Positions 1 through 9,869 of a stretch of 64,000 nucleotides of DNA are shown one piece after another. Source of the DNA: Lactarius indigo (lineage: Eukaryota; Basidiomycota; Agaricomycetes; Russulales; Russulaceae); contig JAFKAC010000024.1 in assembly GCA_025766275.1 (NCBI GenBank), forward strand, positions 372,001 to 436,000, given 5' to 3'. The notes under the pieces are model-generated. The model was not told the DNA's origin. It ran no database searches and was given only the letters and a program-made list of their open reading frames with translations. How positions within the stretch are numbered: position 1 is the first letter of the stretch; each line of letters begins with the position of its first letter. A program made the position numbers and the translations under genes.

Positions 1-1712
1 GCCCATCCTTGGTATGAAGCCTCTTCGAAATGCATATACGCCTGCTTGTCCTGGTTCTGGGCATTCTTCTGCAAAGCGGACTGTTTTCGCCGTTCGCGCT
101 TCTGCGGATGCCGTCGGCCTTGACATTTCGAGTAACATTTGTGCCGCCGCTATTTGTCCTGGATTTTGCCTGTGGTATTCGTCTATGCGGTCGCGCAGCC
201 ATGCTCCAGTGATATGCCGAGGGACCACGGCGCCTGATGGTAGCACGATTTTCCCTTCTGCACTACGCTTGCACTTGCCGAGTCGCATATATTCGGCCGC
301 TACTTCGCACTCTCGCATGAAGTGTCCTGGCGTTCCGCAGAAGTTGCACTTGGTGGTCGGTTCCCCTATCGGCCTAGGATTTCCGGCGTTTCGGGCCTTC
401 TCGCTTGAGTTTTGGATTTCTAGCGCGTTTTTGAACATTTCGCCTAGTGTCGCGACCGCGGTTGCTAGCGCGGTTTGGATCTCTGTTTTTATCTCTGTTG
501 CCGGTGGGAGTGTCGCGCTTGCCGAAGTTATGCTAGAGATCGCGACCGGTGCCCGGCCCTGGAGTACGTAGCTTGCGGCATCATACAAGTCTTCTAATCT
601 GTAGGGGTCTTGCTGGTTGTGGTCTGGCATCTTTAGCTGTAGCCTTTGCTTGACTTGTTGTTCCATATCCGGCTGTAATCCTCGCATGAACGCTCTGGTC
701 TGCTCGGCCTGCGACATTCTGTTTTTGCCGATCAAGTATTTGGAGATTACTTTGAATTGTCGGTAGTATTCGCCGAGTTCCAGTTCTGAGACTATGCCGA
801 TGCGGGCGCGCTGTCCTACTAGCGTATCCAGGTGTAGGATTGTATGAATGTCTTCCGAGGATCCGGGGTATAGCTTGTAGATCTCGGCTTTGTATTCTTC
901 GTATGTTTTTGTTACGTCCGTTAACGCGTCGCTTGTCTTCCATACTCTTTCGGTCGCGGCTGTCGTAAGGTATTTGAGTGTGCCGCTTTTCTTATCTGCG
1001 TTGGTCGTTACTGTGTGCCTATCGTATAGGGCTTCCACTTCGGCAAAATATCGGCCAAGCTCTTCTGGGTGCTCGCCATCAAAACTAGGTGCTGACCGCT
1101 CGCCTCTTCCGGGTAAATCTGCAAGGGGCATCCTTCTGACGTTGATCGCTGCTGCGGGGACGGGCTGGTTTATTCTTGCTGGTGGTAGTCTTGGGGCCGG
1201 TTGCGGTACGGCCTGTGTTTGAGTTGGGTTCTGGTTTATCGAGGGTACTATGGGGTTTATCGCTGTGTTGCTTTGCTGAGGCGGCGCCGATTGCGCTCGT
1301 TGGTTACTACTGCCGGGCTGCCGGTTATTATCTTCTGTCGCTGATGCTGTGGTGTTCGCTGGTTGGTTAACACTTTGATCAGCTGCTTCCTGTTCTTCGG
1401 CCGGTAACGCTTCCGCCTGCTGTTGTTGTGCTAGGATTTTCGCTCTTGATCTTGTTGTTGCGCCGTGGCGCGCGGGTAACGGAGCCGAGTGACTTGACAG
1501 GATGAGGTCGACTTCCTTTTCACTATTGGTTTCTTCTTGTCCCGAGTGACTGGATGAGGGGTCGCTTTGTTCGCTACTAAGGCTGCTAAGGGGTGTTAGG
1601 TCTTCGGGGCTAGGATAGCTTCCTGGAATTGATTGAGTCGGGTCGTATCCGGCCGCGATTAATTCTTCTAGTAGGCTTCGCTGTTCTCGCCTTCTCGGCA
1701 GTATGTTAGTTA
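1..1712 (-). CDS. Gag-like polyprotein start, element I (runs off the left edge)
   Basis: One frame stays open for about 570 codons from the stop codon near 1713 to the window edge, where it is cut. The N-terminal third is low-complexity (Gln, Ser, Pro rich). The middle (about 1120-560) reads as a retrotransposon gag domain, with segments such as SFDGEHPEELGRYFAEVEAL and ATERVWKTSDALTDV. A CCHC zinc knuckle, C-x2-C-x4-H-x4-C (KCNFCGTPGHFMREC), follows near position 320-360. The product would be the capsid and nucleocapsid part of a Ty3/gypsy-type element. No in-frame ATG lies before the MPLADLPG segment (about 1130), so translation start is unclear: lost start, unusual start, or a splice using the CTAAC just upstream. 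Confidence 0.72.
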
Positions 1713-1747
1713 TTTAATGCGCACGCAAACCTTCTATATTCCAACTT

Positions 1748-1764
1748 CCCCACGTTGGCCACCA
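1748..1764 (-). other. Possible tRNA primer-binding site of element I
   Basis: On the minus strand TGGTGGCCAACGTGGGG begins 4 bases after the proposed LTR end. It starts with TGG, as expected for pairing with the CCA end of a tRNA. The tRNA was not identified. Confidence 0.35.
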
Positions 1765-1768
1765 GAAA

Positions 1769-2620
1769 TGATACCCTAAACCGTCGCTAAACGCAAGAAC
1801 GACCGGTAAGGGAGTGATATTGGGTTCGAGAAGTCAGGGAATATAGGACTGATAATCCGGCCGATGGCGACTTTAACCGAAGGCGCACCGACGCGGGACC
1901 GAACGAGCCGAAGCCGACCGAGGCGAGAGCGATGTAGTCTTAACGCGACGCGGGGCTGCGAATAGCCGAGGTATAGCCGAATACGCACACACGGGTGCTT
2001 CGCAAAATCAAAATAGAATAGAGGTCGTAGATAATCGAATAGTAGGATATGAGCGTATGAATAGAATGAAGTCGCTATGGGCTCCCCGAAGGTTGCTGTT
2101 CTTGTACCTGTGGTATAGAGCTATTTATGTGCTGCCGCTCGCCGACCGAATCCGCACCTCGCCGCTTTTCCCTTGCTGAACGTCCATCTTACTCTCCTGC
2201 CTTAAACCCATGCCGGTCTGATCCGCTCTTCTCTGGGGTGTCGCCTTACCAACCCTAGGTGCAGCTTTGCCTATTCGCGCCATGGCCGCGCCTGTGATTC
2301 TGCTCGGCCGCTCCGGTATGTCGCTATTCGCCATGTCGGCCCTGATCGGTTTCTGGGGCTTTCACATGTTCCGCGCTAATATAGGCACCGTCCCGTACCC
2401 CGCGCTGGGGCCGCACCCATGATTGCAGCAGTAGGCTACCGTTCGCATATGCGGCTAGAATATTCGGGCGTCTCGGCCCATCACCATGGGCCGCTCTTCC
2501 CGCCGCCGAGAGTGACCGATCGCAGTACTCTAGACGGGCCGGTTGGGCCGGTCTGCCGCATATTGTCGTATTAGCTTAGATCTGCGAAAATTAACGCTTA
2601 GCGGCGCGCCGGGTGTATCA
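1769..2620 (-). repeat. Putative 5' LTR of element I
   Basis: On the minus strand the segment begins TGATACACCC and ends GGGTATCA, giving a 6-base inverted terminus (TGATAC/GTATCA). It lies between the point where the element II protease stops resembling a retropepsin and a possible primer-binding site. A TATATTAG box lies inside. Length 852 bp. The other LTR is outside the window. An alternative start at 2483 (TGATGGG) was considered weaker. Confidence 0.5.
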
Positions 2621-2916
2621 ACGTAATGAGTGATTAACCCAGCTTTGTTCTCCGTGTTGTCTATATTCCATATTTTGCGGGGTGTTTGCAGTGGTTGTAT
2701 CGGGATTCCAGCCCGAGCTGCCATATTTGGTTTGATGAAGTTGTCGGTCGCTCCAGAGTCGACCAGCGCGTTTGCTTCAGTCGTTTGGTAATTCGTTCGG
2801 ACAGTCACTGGAATTCGCAAAGATCGGTAGCGCGTTGTCACGATTACAGAATTACATTGTAAAGCCCTCACCCAGACTGACGGGTTCAGGCGTCCCGAAA
2901 ACCCTCTTTTCCCCAT
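2530..2916 (-). pseudogene. Retropepsin-like protease of element II, truncated
   Basis: This frame overlaps the 3' end of gag II in the -1 frame. It contains the aspartic protease signature ALVDSGATDNFI (catalytic D-S-G at about residue 53) preceded by the strand IPVTVRTN. Retroviral-type proteases are dimers that cut the Gag-Pol polyprotein. Similarity stops at about LITHYV, where the element I LTR is proposed to begin (2620); the last 30 codons are then read from LTR sequence. No reverse transcriptase or integrase follows. The entry point would be a -1 frameshift at 2907-2913 rather than its own ATG. Confidence 0.7.
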
Positions 2917-4934
2917 AGATCCTGAAGGATGAGGTCTTTTACCTCATCCGTGCTATTGGCTACCTGCGTGAGCCACTCCTTGGCTTGCTCTCCCGCTGTC
3001 TTCGTGTTTGCCATGTTGATCTGTGGCATTGGCGTCGTACTTGGCGCTGGTGACATATATCCTGGTAGCGATGGTTCATATTGTGATAAGGGTCCCGGAG
3101 GGTAGCCCGTGGTTTCGGTCATGCGACTGCTGGATGGCGCATTCTGCTGCCATTGTCTCTGCCTTCGCGGATATGGACAGTTTCGTGAGAGGTGACCTGG
3201 AGCATCGCAGTTATAACAGAGGACGTTCCTTAGGTCTCGTCGCGCGCCTCCTCTCCCTCGTCCCCTAACACCTGGGCCTCCTCTTGGCGAGAATGGTGGC
3301 ATTTGCCAATCCCGATGGGGTAACTTGTTGAAGTCGATGTCTTCTGACCCGGCCAGGCGCACCTTGGCTCGATCGGCCGATGTGTCCATGGCCCATGGGT
3401 TAGTCTGGGGTAGGTTTTGTGGGAGTGCCCATCCTGCGTTGCCGGTTTGCTTCTTTGTCTGTGTGGGGACGTTCTTGTATTCGTTGAGCCTTGCCTTGAG
3501 GTGAATGTAGTTCTTTTGTCGTTTGAGCACGGCCCTCTTCCAATCGTCGAATGTGATTGGGTCGTCAAATTGGAACGCGTTTTTGAATAGCTCCCTCGGT
3601 AGGCCCGATGTGAAGAGGTCGATCGTTTGTGGTTCGTTGAGGCGATAATGAGCTTTCCGTGCTAGCTGTTCGAAATCGTTGACGTACTTGTCAATGTCCT
3701 CTCCTGTCATTTTAAGTCCTTTTCGTAGTATTGCCTGTGCTTGTTCGCGTTCCAATGTGTTCTCAAACCTCTGGCTGAAGCCATCTGCTATGGCGTCCCA
3801 CAGGTCGCGAGTGTAGGGACTGATTCCTCGTTGTATCTGTCTGTTGAGCCAGTTTAGGAAGGACAAGACCCATTCGCTAACTGCTCCGCCCTTGATGTAT
3901 GAAAGGAACAGGAGGCATCTCCTGTAGTCGTTGCGCATGATGGGGGCGTCCAAGTTCATGCCCCAGTAGACATGCCACTGCGTCAGAAACTGGTCTACTT
4001 TGAGTCTGTCTCCGTCAAAAATAGAAGGTGGCTCGCCGGTTAATTTTTCGTTATGATGTCCCCCTCCTCCGGCGCTTCCACCTCCCCCTCCTCCGCCACC
4101 TCCTCCACCTCCCGGCGGTCCCGTGGGAGGCATTCTTGGTGGTTCGGTTCGTCGTAGATCAAATGGGATACCCCCTCCTGGTGGCGGTGGCGGGTCTCCA
4201 CCCGGCCCTCCTACCCCTGGTGGGAGGTCTAGTGCGGGCTGTCGTCCAGATGGGGGATCTCCCCGATCTGACCCTATTGCTCGGAAGATGGCTGCATCGT
4301 CGGCGGTCATGCGTACGCCGGTCTCGGGGTTGATGGGCATAAGGATTTCTCGTGCTTCTTCTTGTATTGCGTGCGCTTCTTCGATCGCGACTTCTTCCAT
4401 TGCTCGCGTTATGGTTGCCATAATGGCTGGTGAGCGGACGTGGATTGGTTCTGGTTCGGTAATGTGTGCAGACTCAGCTCGTTCGATGAGGAGATCCTGT
4501 ATTGCTCCTCCACTTGTTTCCGTTTGATTTGGTTCTCGCCCTTCGCTTTCGTCTTGGCTTTGTTCCTCTTCTTCTGATATCACTTCCCCGGTGGAGTGTT
4601 CTCGTACTTGCCCGTCAATGGGGCCCCAATCTGCTTGGCTGTTGAGCTCTCGGGAGTCGATGTCACACCGGTATCTAGGTCCTGTTGGTCGTATGACGTC
4701 CCACTGGGAGTCTATGGGATTCCACGTAACCTCCGTCCAACACAAGTGGTCGAAGTTGAACTCAACTGGTCGGAACCTACTGGGTCCGTTGAACTCCACA
4801 AAATATCCGGTTTCTTCTTGTCTTTCCCTCCAACTAGCGGCGTGTAGAAAGCGTGTGGGGACGTTGTGTTCTCCTCTTCTTGGGAGCGAATATGGACGGA
4901 AGCTCGTCCACTGGTCTCTTGTTGTTATGGCCAT
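2886..4934 (-). CDS. Gag protein of element II (682 aa)
   Basis: A full-length frame from ATG at 4934 to TGA at 2886. The N-terminal 90 residues are a separate globular segment (FRPYSLPRRGEHNVPTRFL). An acidic Glu/Ser-rich stretch and a long Gly/Pro tract follow (about 240-320). Next comes a retrotransposon gag domain (PSIFDGDRLKVDQFLTQWHV, then YVNDFEQLARKAHYRL and FTSGLPRELFKNAF). A CCHC zinc knuckle CYNCDAPGHLSRNC sits near residues 570-583. The tail is Pro/Met-rich and overlaps the protease frame by 31 bases. The ATG lies only 23 bases after the proposed LTR end. The frame is intact, but the element lacks everything after the first part of pro. Confidence 0.8.
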   Translation of the reverse strand: MAITTRDQWTSFRPYSLPRRGEHNVPTRFLHAASWRERQEETGYFVEFNGPSRFRPVEFNFDHLCWTEVTWNPIDSQWDVIRPTGPRYRCDIDSRELNSQADWGPIDGQVREHSTGEVISEEEEQSQDESEGREPNQTETSGGAIQDLLIERAESAHITEPEPIHVRSPAIMATITRAMEEVAIEEAHAIQEEAREILMPINPETGVRMTADDAAIFRAIGSDRGDPPSGRQPALDLPPGVGGPGGDPPPPPGGGIPFDLRRTEPPRMPPTGPPGGGGGGGGGGGGSAGGGGHHNEKLTGEPPSIFDGDRLKVDQFLTQWHVYWGMNLDAPIMRNDYRRCLLFLSYIKGGAVSEWVLSFLNWLNRQIQRGISPYTRDLWDAIADGFSQRFENTLEREQAQAILRKGLKMTGEDIDKYVNDFEQLARKAHYRLNEPQTIDLFTSGLPRELFKNAFQFDDPITFDDWKRAVLKRQKNYIHLKARLNEYKNVPTQTKKQTGNAGWALPQNLPQTNPWAMDTSADRAKVRLAGSEDIDFNKLPHRDWQMPPFSPRGGPGVRGRGRGGARRDLRNVLCYNCDAPGHLSRNCPYPRRQRQWQQNAPSSSRMTETTGYPPGPLSQYEPSLPGYMSPAPSTTPMPQINMANTKTAGEQAKEWLTQVANSTDEVKDLILQDLWGKEGFRDA
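2907..2913 (-). other. Candidate -1 ribosomal frameshift site (GGGAAAA)
   Basis: In the gag II frame the heptamer reads G GGA AAA, fitting the X XXY YYZ rule. A one-base backward slip here passes from the gag frame into the protease frame, with the gag TGA 19 bases further on. No downstream pseudoknot was worked out. Confidence 0.5.
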
Positions 4935-4957
4935 GGTGGTATCTTGGTCTTAATGTA

Positions 4958-5494
4958 ATGTCGTCACGACGTTAGCTCGACTTGAGCTCGTGTAAAGGCG
5001 ATAACAACTTAGCGAATGTTCGCTCTGACTTGAAGACACGAAGGTCCAAGATGCTTTGAAGACACGGAGGTCCAAGACGTATGCGCGGGTGAATGCTCGG
5101 AGGCACACCAAAGGCTATAACCTTGACGAAGTCGAAAGTGTTCAGACGAGGAAATGAGGCAAGAGAGAAGTGACGATTCAAGAAGACCAAGATAGCGTTT
5201 CTTGGTCTTCACAAGACAAGTTAAATACAATACGAGCGGGCTTAGAAGCGCCGCTATGAGTCACAGTAAGTAAGCGTCCAACGTATCGCAGAAACAACGC
5301 GAACCCTAATACGACTAGTACCGGTACTAGTGGCGTCGGTCATCAGTCAGCTATCGTACCCTATCGCCTATCGCATCGCCGTATCACTGCAAGTAAGTCC
5401 GCAACTAATCTACCTTACCGCCGTAGTTGCAACCGGTACAGTAAGGGTCCTCAGAAGTTATCGTACCATAATACGGAAAGTCTGAAACGTGACA
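4958..5494 (-). repeat. Putative 5' LTR of element II
   Basis: Minus strand begins TGTCACGTTT and ends CGTGACGACA (TGTC/GACA termini). Its right border falls where the gag III frame stops making sense (after KSWAL), and its left border is 23 bases before the gag II start codon. Length 537 bp. No primer-binding site starting TGG was seen. The paired LTR is outside the window. Confidence 0.42.
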
Positions 5495-6687
5495 GAGCCC
5501 ATGACTTGGCTTCCCCTTCCATAAGGTTAAGAACCGCCATAATCCAGTGGTCTTCTGCCCGGAAATACATGCCCTGGGCCGGGTCCCAGGTGTTCATAGC
5601 GTCCTGCTGTGAGCCTGCCCAATTGTGGAAGGCTGCAAGGAAGTGACGGGCATCTGTAGAGTTGCCTTTCCCATCCCAGGCTTTGGGACGGGCCACTACT
5701 TCCTTGTGTTTGGGGCTAGGCTTGGCCGTGGTTGCTGAAACCTGTGCAGTCAAGTCCGTGACCTTTTGCGTAAGTATTCCGACTACTTGGCCCAAATCGC
5801 TTATCAGGCGCAAGCAGTCGTTTAGAGTTGGGGGCGGAGCAGGAGCTGTCGGTGTGGTGGGAGTGGCGGCGGCGGCGGACATCCTATCTAACTCGTCTTG
5901 TCTTTTTCTTTCCTCGTACTTTTTAATTGACTCCCGTCTGTCTTCGATGAGGCGAAGCTGTTCGTCTTCGTCGAAGTCGTCCCAGTTGTCGAAGTTCTTG
6001 ATCCACTCTTTTTCTTCTTTAGAGAGGATCGTTCTGTACTTGGACGTTACTCCTGTGGGATACTGAGCTTGAGCCTGAGCTGCTCTCTGTTTCCCTTTGG
6101 GAGCTATCGTGGGAGTGGACGGATGGGGGAGGAGAAAGTTCGGGGACTAGTGCTGCCGCGAAGGCGATCAGCTGAGGGACAGTGAAAGGGGTGCCTGCAA
6201 CAAGGCCAAATGCTCCGTGAAGTTCTAGGAGGGCGTAACGAAAATCTCTATCGTAGTAGATGGCGCGGACGTATGCTTCCGCGTCGTTCTGTGGCTGCCC
6301 TTCTAGAGAGAACCTGTAGTGGACTTCTTCACCAGCAAAGATTTCTTGCTGATAAACTACAGGGGGTGCGTGGGGGTCGTCAACGAGTGTTTCGTTGGAG
6401 GAGGAGTGCGCCGAGTGATAGGAGTGCTCCGAAGCTGCTGTCGGAGTTGGAGATGCGAAACGAGGTGAAGGGATTGGGTCAGAGGACGATTGACCTGCTC
6501 CCTGTACGTGTAGCGATGCCGAAGCAGAGGCTAAATTTGGAGTGAAATATGATCGTGGGGGTGACGGGGGCGCTGGAACAGGAAGGACTGTTTCCTGTCT
6601 CCTCCGAAAGATACGTCGAAGACGTTGACGAACGTTCGCAAATATGCGAGGCAGTTTGGAAATGGAAGGTGGTATAATGTGACGATG
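5495..6687 (-). pseudogene. Gag-like gene of element III, frameshifted and interrupted
   Basis: Two overlapping minus frames together look like one gag protein. The first (about 6687-6021) includes VVYQQEIFAGEEVHYRFSLE and AYVRAIYYDRDFRYALLELH. The second (about 6150-5495) includes IAPKGKQRAAQAQ, EKEWIKNFDNWDDFDEDEQ, a charged coiled-coil-like stretch and the capsid start KAWDGKGNSTDARHFLAAFHN. A frameshift lies between 6150 and 6021. The frame ends after GEAKSWAL, where the element II LTR appears to have inserted. No in-frame ATG was found for the first part. Element III is therefore dead and the oldest of the three. Confidence 0.6.
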
Positions 6688-7999
6688 TGTTACGACGACC
6701 GCGAAGCGCTAAGTCGAAGGTGATTGGAGAGTCCGATCAAGCAAGACCAATACACAGTGGTGTTTCACACTGCGCGAGGCTGCGGCGATAACGGAACACT
6801 CAGGAATAGGGTAATGGGTTTGTGCAAGAACACAAGGCTGTCTGCCGCAGTCTCCTCGACCTATTGGCTGCCTCTCACGCCGAAGCGCTCTCAAACTTTT
6901 CTGTTTACTTCGCGTACAGCTGTCGCAGGCTAGGCCTGGCAGGCTTCTCCTCCACTTGCAGCTTATCTGGCATGGTGACCAGTTCTGCAAGCAGTACCCA
7001 AACGTTCTACTGATGACCAGATAGAACGCCTATAGGCAAGCACAATCTATGCCGACTTTACGGACAATAGAGTTGTACCAAGATAGCGCAGATTCTGCGT
7101 ACGAAGGTCCACAGGCAAAGAGTGAGGTGTGTGACACAAGGGACTTGTGGTCGTCAACCACCTAGAAAGGAAGATAGAAACGCCGGTAAGAAAGAAGGGG
7201 CGTGTGAAGGAAGAACTTGTCCTAATGTAGCGGTATGACTTATCGCTTACAACTAGACCAAGGTGAAGGTAAGTGAACTGAACTGGTATACACCCAAGCC
7301 TAGCACGGAGACAAGTCACGCGCCGAACGTACAGTCACTGCGGAGAATAGACACACGTGAGGTCTTTATGCAAGACCAAAGGTCAGGTGATCACGCAGTG
7401 GCACGCTGAGTGGAGAACCAAGAGGACAAGTTAACATTGGAGAAGTAAGGGAATACAAGGGAGATACGCACCTGAGTGGAGAACCAAGAGGACAAGTTGG
7501 TTCCACTCAGGACGCTACATGAGGGTTTATATACACTGCTGCGGCTGAGTTCGAATTACTATAGAACCTTGTTACTAAAGGTACGTGTAATAGTAATGAG
7601 TCAGACGCTGACACGTCGTGTCTAATAATAGCGTTATCTATTGTGCTGACTGATGCACAGTCATTAACGCTGACAGAACAATGACGTGTCCTTATCTATG
7701 AGTCACAACCCTATAACAACGTAGTCTAGAACTATCTAGAATGTTCCCTGCTTATCGTCCAATGAGAAACTACTGTACTAATGAGGAAGGTGACCTAAAG
7801 AGGTAACCTCCGATAAGGAAGTTACTATCCCAGGGTCACGTGCTTGTGGGTGCACATGTTGGCATCACGTGACTAACCATCTTATCATATCTAATGATAA
7901 GGACTTGGATGTTTGAGCGCAACATTGGAGTCTCATATTTCCACCGAATAAATCCGTAAAAATACAGAAAAATAAGGCGAAAGTAGAGCGTCCGTGACA
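6688..7999 (-). repeat. Putative 5' LTR and leader of element III
   Basis: Minus strand begins TGTCACGG at 7999, directly against DUF6535 coding sequence at 8000, so the outer border is convincing. The inner border near 6688 (ending CGTAACA) is weaker. The minus strand has a TATATAAA box at 7533-7526. It also holds a 27-base direct repeat (7406-7432 and 7472-7498) and a 10-base inverted repeat just downstream of the TATA box. No gene is seen in this stretch. Confidence 0.42.
7526..7533 (-). promoter_or_regulatory. TATA box of the element III LTR
   Basis: TATATAAA on the minus strand within the proposed LTR. A transcript starting about 25-30 bases downstream would begin close to the inverted repeat at 7471-7511. 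Confidence 0.5.
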
Positions 8000-9869
8000 G
8001 GTCTGGTTCCTCAGCCTCGTGCTCAGTCTCACATGTGCCCTCATTGCCACACTCTTGCAACAATGGGCCCGCAGATACCTGCAGATGATCCAACGAAATC
8101 ATGCACCTCATGTGGGTGCCCATATCCGAGAGTACTTTTCCCGGGGTGCGCACCGGTTCCGGATCTTCGGACTCGTTGAGGCACTACCTTTCCTTATTCT
8201 CATATCCGTGCTCCTGTTCTTCGCCGGACTGGTCGTCTTTGCGCTCCCCACCAATCATACAGTCGCCTACATCACCCTCGCAATCGTTGCAATCTGCTTG
8301 ATCTTGTATATCGCCCTCACTCTAATGCCGCTCATCTTTCATGACTGTCCCTATTACACACCTTTTACGTCACTCATTTGGTACACCGCTCAATTCATCC
8401 CACTCATCTACTTTTCGGTCCTCTATCGAGGCGCAAAGCTCTGGTACGACCGTTGGGGTTCAGATGGCGAGGAAATGGTGAAATTTCTCTGTGGCCGGCA
8501 AAAGAGCAGGGCCAAGTCATTATCGGAAGGCATGACATCTAAGCTCGAGAGCTCGGCTCAACTCATTTTGATGGATATATACAAGGAAACGCTGGTCCGG
8601 ACACTTAACTGGCTCACCGATGACCGCGACTTGGAGAAATTTGTTGCTGGGATCCCCGGTCTATGCGAGTCCAAGGCCCTCGCCGCGAGCGACGCACAAA
8701 GTACCATTCATGACGTTCTCGCTGCCTTACCTGGACCAACGAGCTTTCACGACTCGCTCCCGTGGAGCATCATCCAGTTAGCACAGCGGACTTTCACAAG
8801 TAAGCTGTCAAGACCCGTTCAGCAACGAAGAACTCGGGCCTGCTTGAAGGCACTCTACTACATCCCTGGTGCAATTCGCGACATACTCGCTCCATACGCC
8901 GCGGGAGAAGACCATTTCATGGACATCTTACCACTCCTGAACTCTTTGGAGTCGTTAGAAATCATAGACGAGTTGTGGGACACACCCACTGACGACGTCG
9001 CACTTTCCGTCCGGTGTACCGCGGCCGTCGTCGCCGCATTCAGGATCACCCCTTGTCGTATGCTCGACAATCTCCCAACCCCCAATTCCATCTGGGACGA
9101 AGAGCAGTTCCTTAATAAGAGACTCCGCGATAGTGCCGGCGGCGGCGTCGGTCCTGAATACCACCCCCACAGTGACAGTGCGCGGCTGCAGAACATCGTG
9201 CGCTTCCTCACGGACATCAAGGACATGCTACGAGACATGAACACGAGGTGGTGGGCGTCCAAAAATGCGGACAAGATCCGCCGCGAGCTACGGGAACTAT
9301 CTGAGGCGCGCAATACAGAAGAATACCGCAGTGGCCCCAGCACGTTTGACCAGCAAGGCAACTGGGGGTCACCCGCGTTCGTGCCCGCGGCGCAGCAAGA
9401 CCTCATTGTACTCACCCTCGAGATACTAGCACGGGATCCCGTCGCGAACATCTCGCCGTCGCGGGGTGATGCATTCCGCGGCGCATATAAGGAGTTCGTG
9501 AATGTGGCGCTGGAACAGGCGCGGGTGCGGGCACAGGCACAGGCGCTGCCACAGTCACGTTCAGAGCTCGAGACTGTGGCTCGAATATGGACGCAGGCTG
9601 GGAGCAGTTTGGACATGGTCGCCCACGCCCTGGGACCTGTCCTGCAGAGCCATCTGCTTTGAACAGGCGCGATGCCTACGTCGTCGACACCTCAAGCTCC
9701 GTCCCACATGTCTGAGTCGCAGCTTATGTCAGCCCCAGTGCGTGCTGGACCTATTCAAATGTCGTCGCTGGAGGAAATTGAAGCCATGCCCTCTTTGCCA
9801 CATTCGACACCGCCGTCCTCAGCGTGGCGCGACACAGACGCTGGGGAGTTGGGCCATTCGCCTGTATGA
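8000..9869 (+). pseudogene. DUF6535 gene D1, 5' truncated by a retroelement, with internal TGA
   Basis: The frame opens abruptly at VWFLSLVLSLTCALIATLLQ, the second membrane helix of the family, exactly where the element III LTR ends. The first exon, intron and about 70 codons of exon 2 are missing. The rest matches the other copies (LQQWARRYLQ, HVRAHIREYFSRG, four-helix core, then the soluble part with RTRACLKALYYIPGAIRDIL). A TGA at 9660-9662 interrupts the frame, but the same frame continues to the tail GELGHSPV and stops at 9867-9869. That tail is shared with D5 and D7. One nonsense change plus the insertion make this a pseudogene. Confidence 0.8.

Larger units (their letters stand above)
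1..7999 (-). mobile_element. Nest of three Ty3/gypsy-like LTR retroelements (5' ends only)
   Basis: Three gag regions in the same (minus) orientation lie one after another, each preceded by LTR-like sequence: element III (right), II (middle), I (left). Element II begins inside the gag of III at about 5494, and element I begins inside the protease of II at about 2620. Only 5' halves are present, as expected when each newer element inserted into the older one. The 3' halves would lie left of the window. No second LTR copy is available here, so the LTR borders rest on TG...CA termini and on where the coding frames break. Confidence 0.65.

Noticed and set aside
14..571. Plus-strand frame of 185 codons
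   Set aside because: Mirror of the gag I coding sequence on the minus strand, which carries the zinc knuckle and gag motifs.
1776..1988. Arg-rich minus frame of 70 codons
   Set aside because: Lies inside the proposed LTR of element I; composition reflects a GC-rich region and no motif is seen.
1769..2483. LTR I starting at 2483 (TGATGGG)
   Set aside because: The start at 2620 (TGATACACCC) matches the LTR end GTATCA better and explains why the protease stops resembling its family there.
4123..4527. Plus-strand Gly/Ser-rich frame
   Set aside because: Mirror of the Pro/Gly tract of gag II.
9660..9662. TGA as a recoded or readthrough codon in D1 and D4
   Set aside because: No reason to expect recoding in fungi; other copies have sense codons and D1 is truncated as well. 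A plain nonsense change is simpler.
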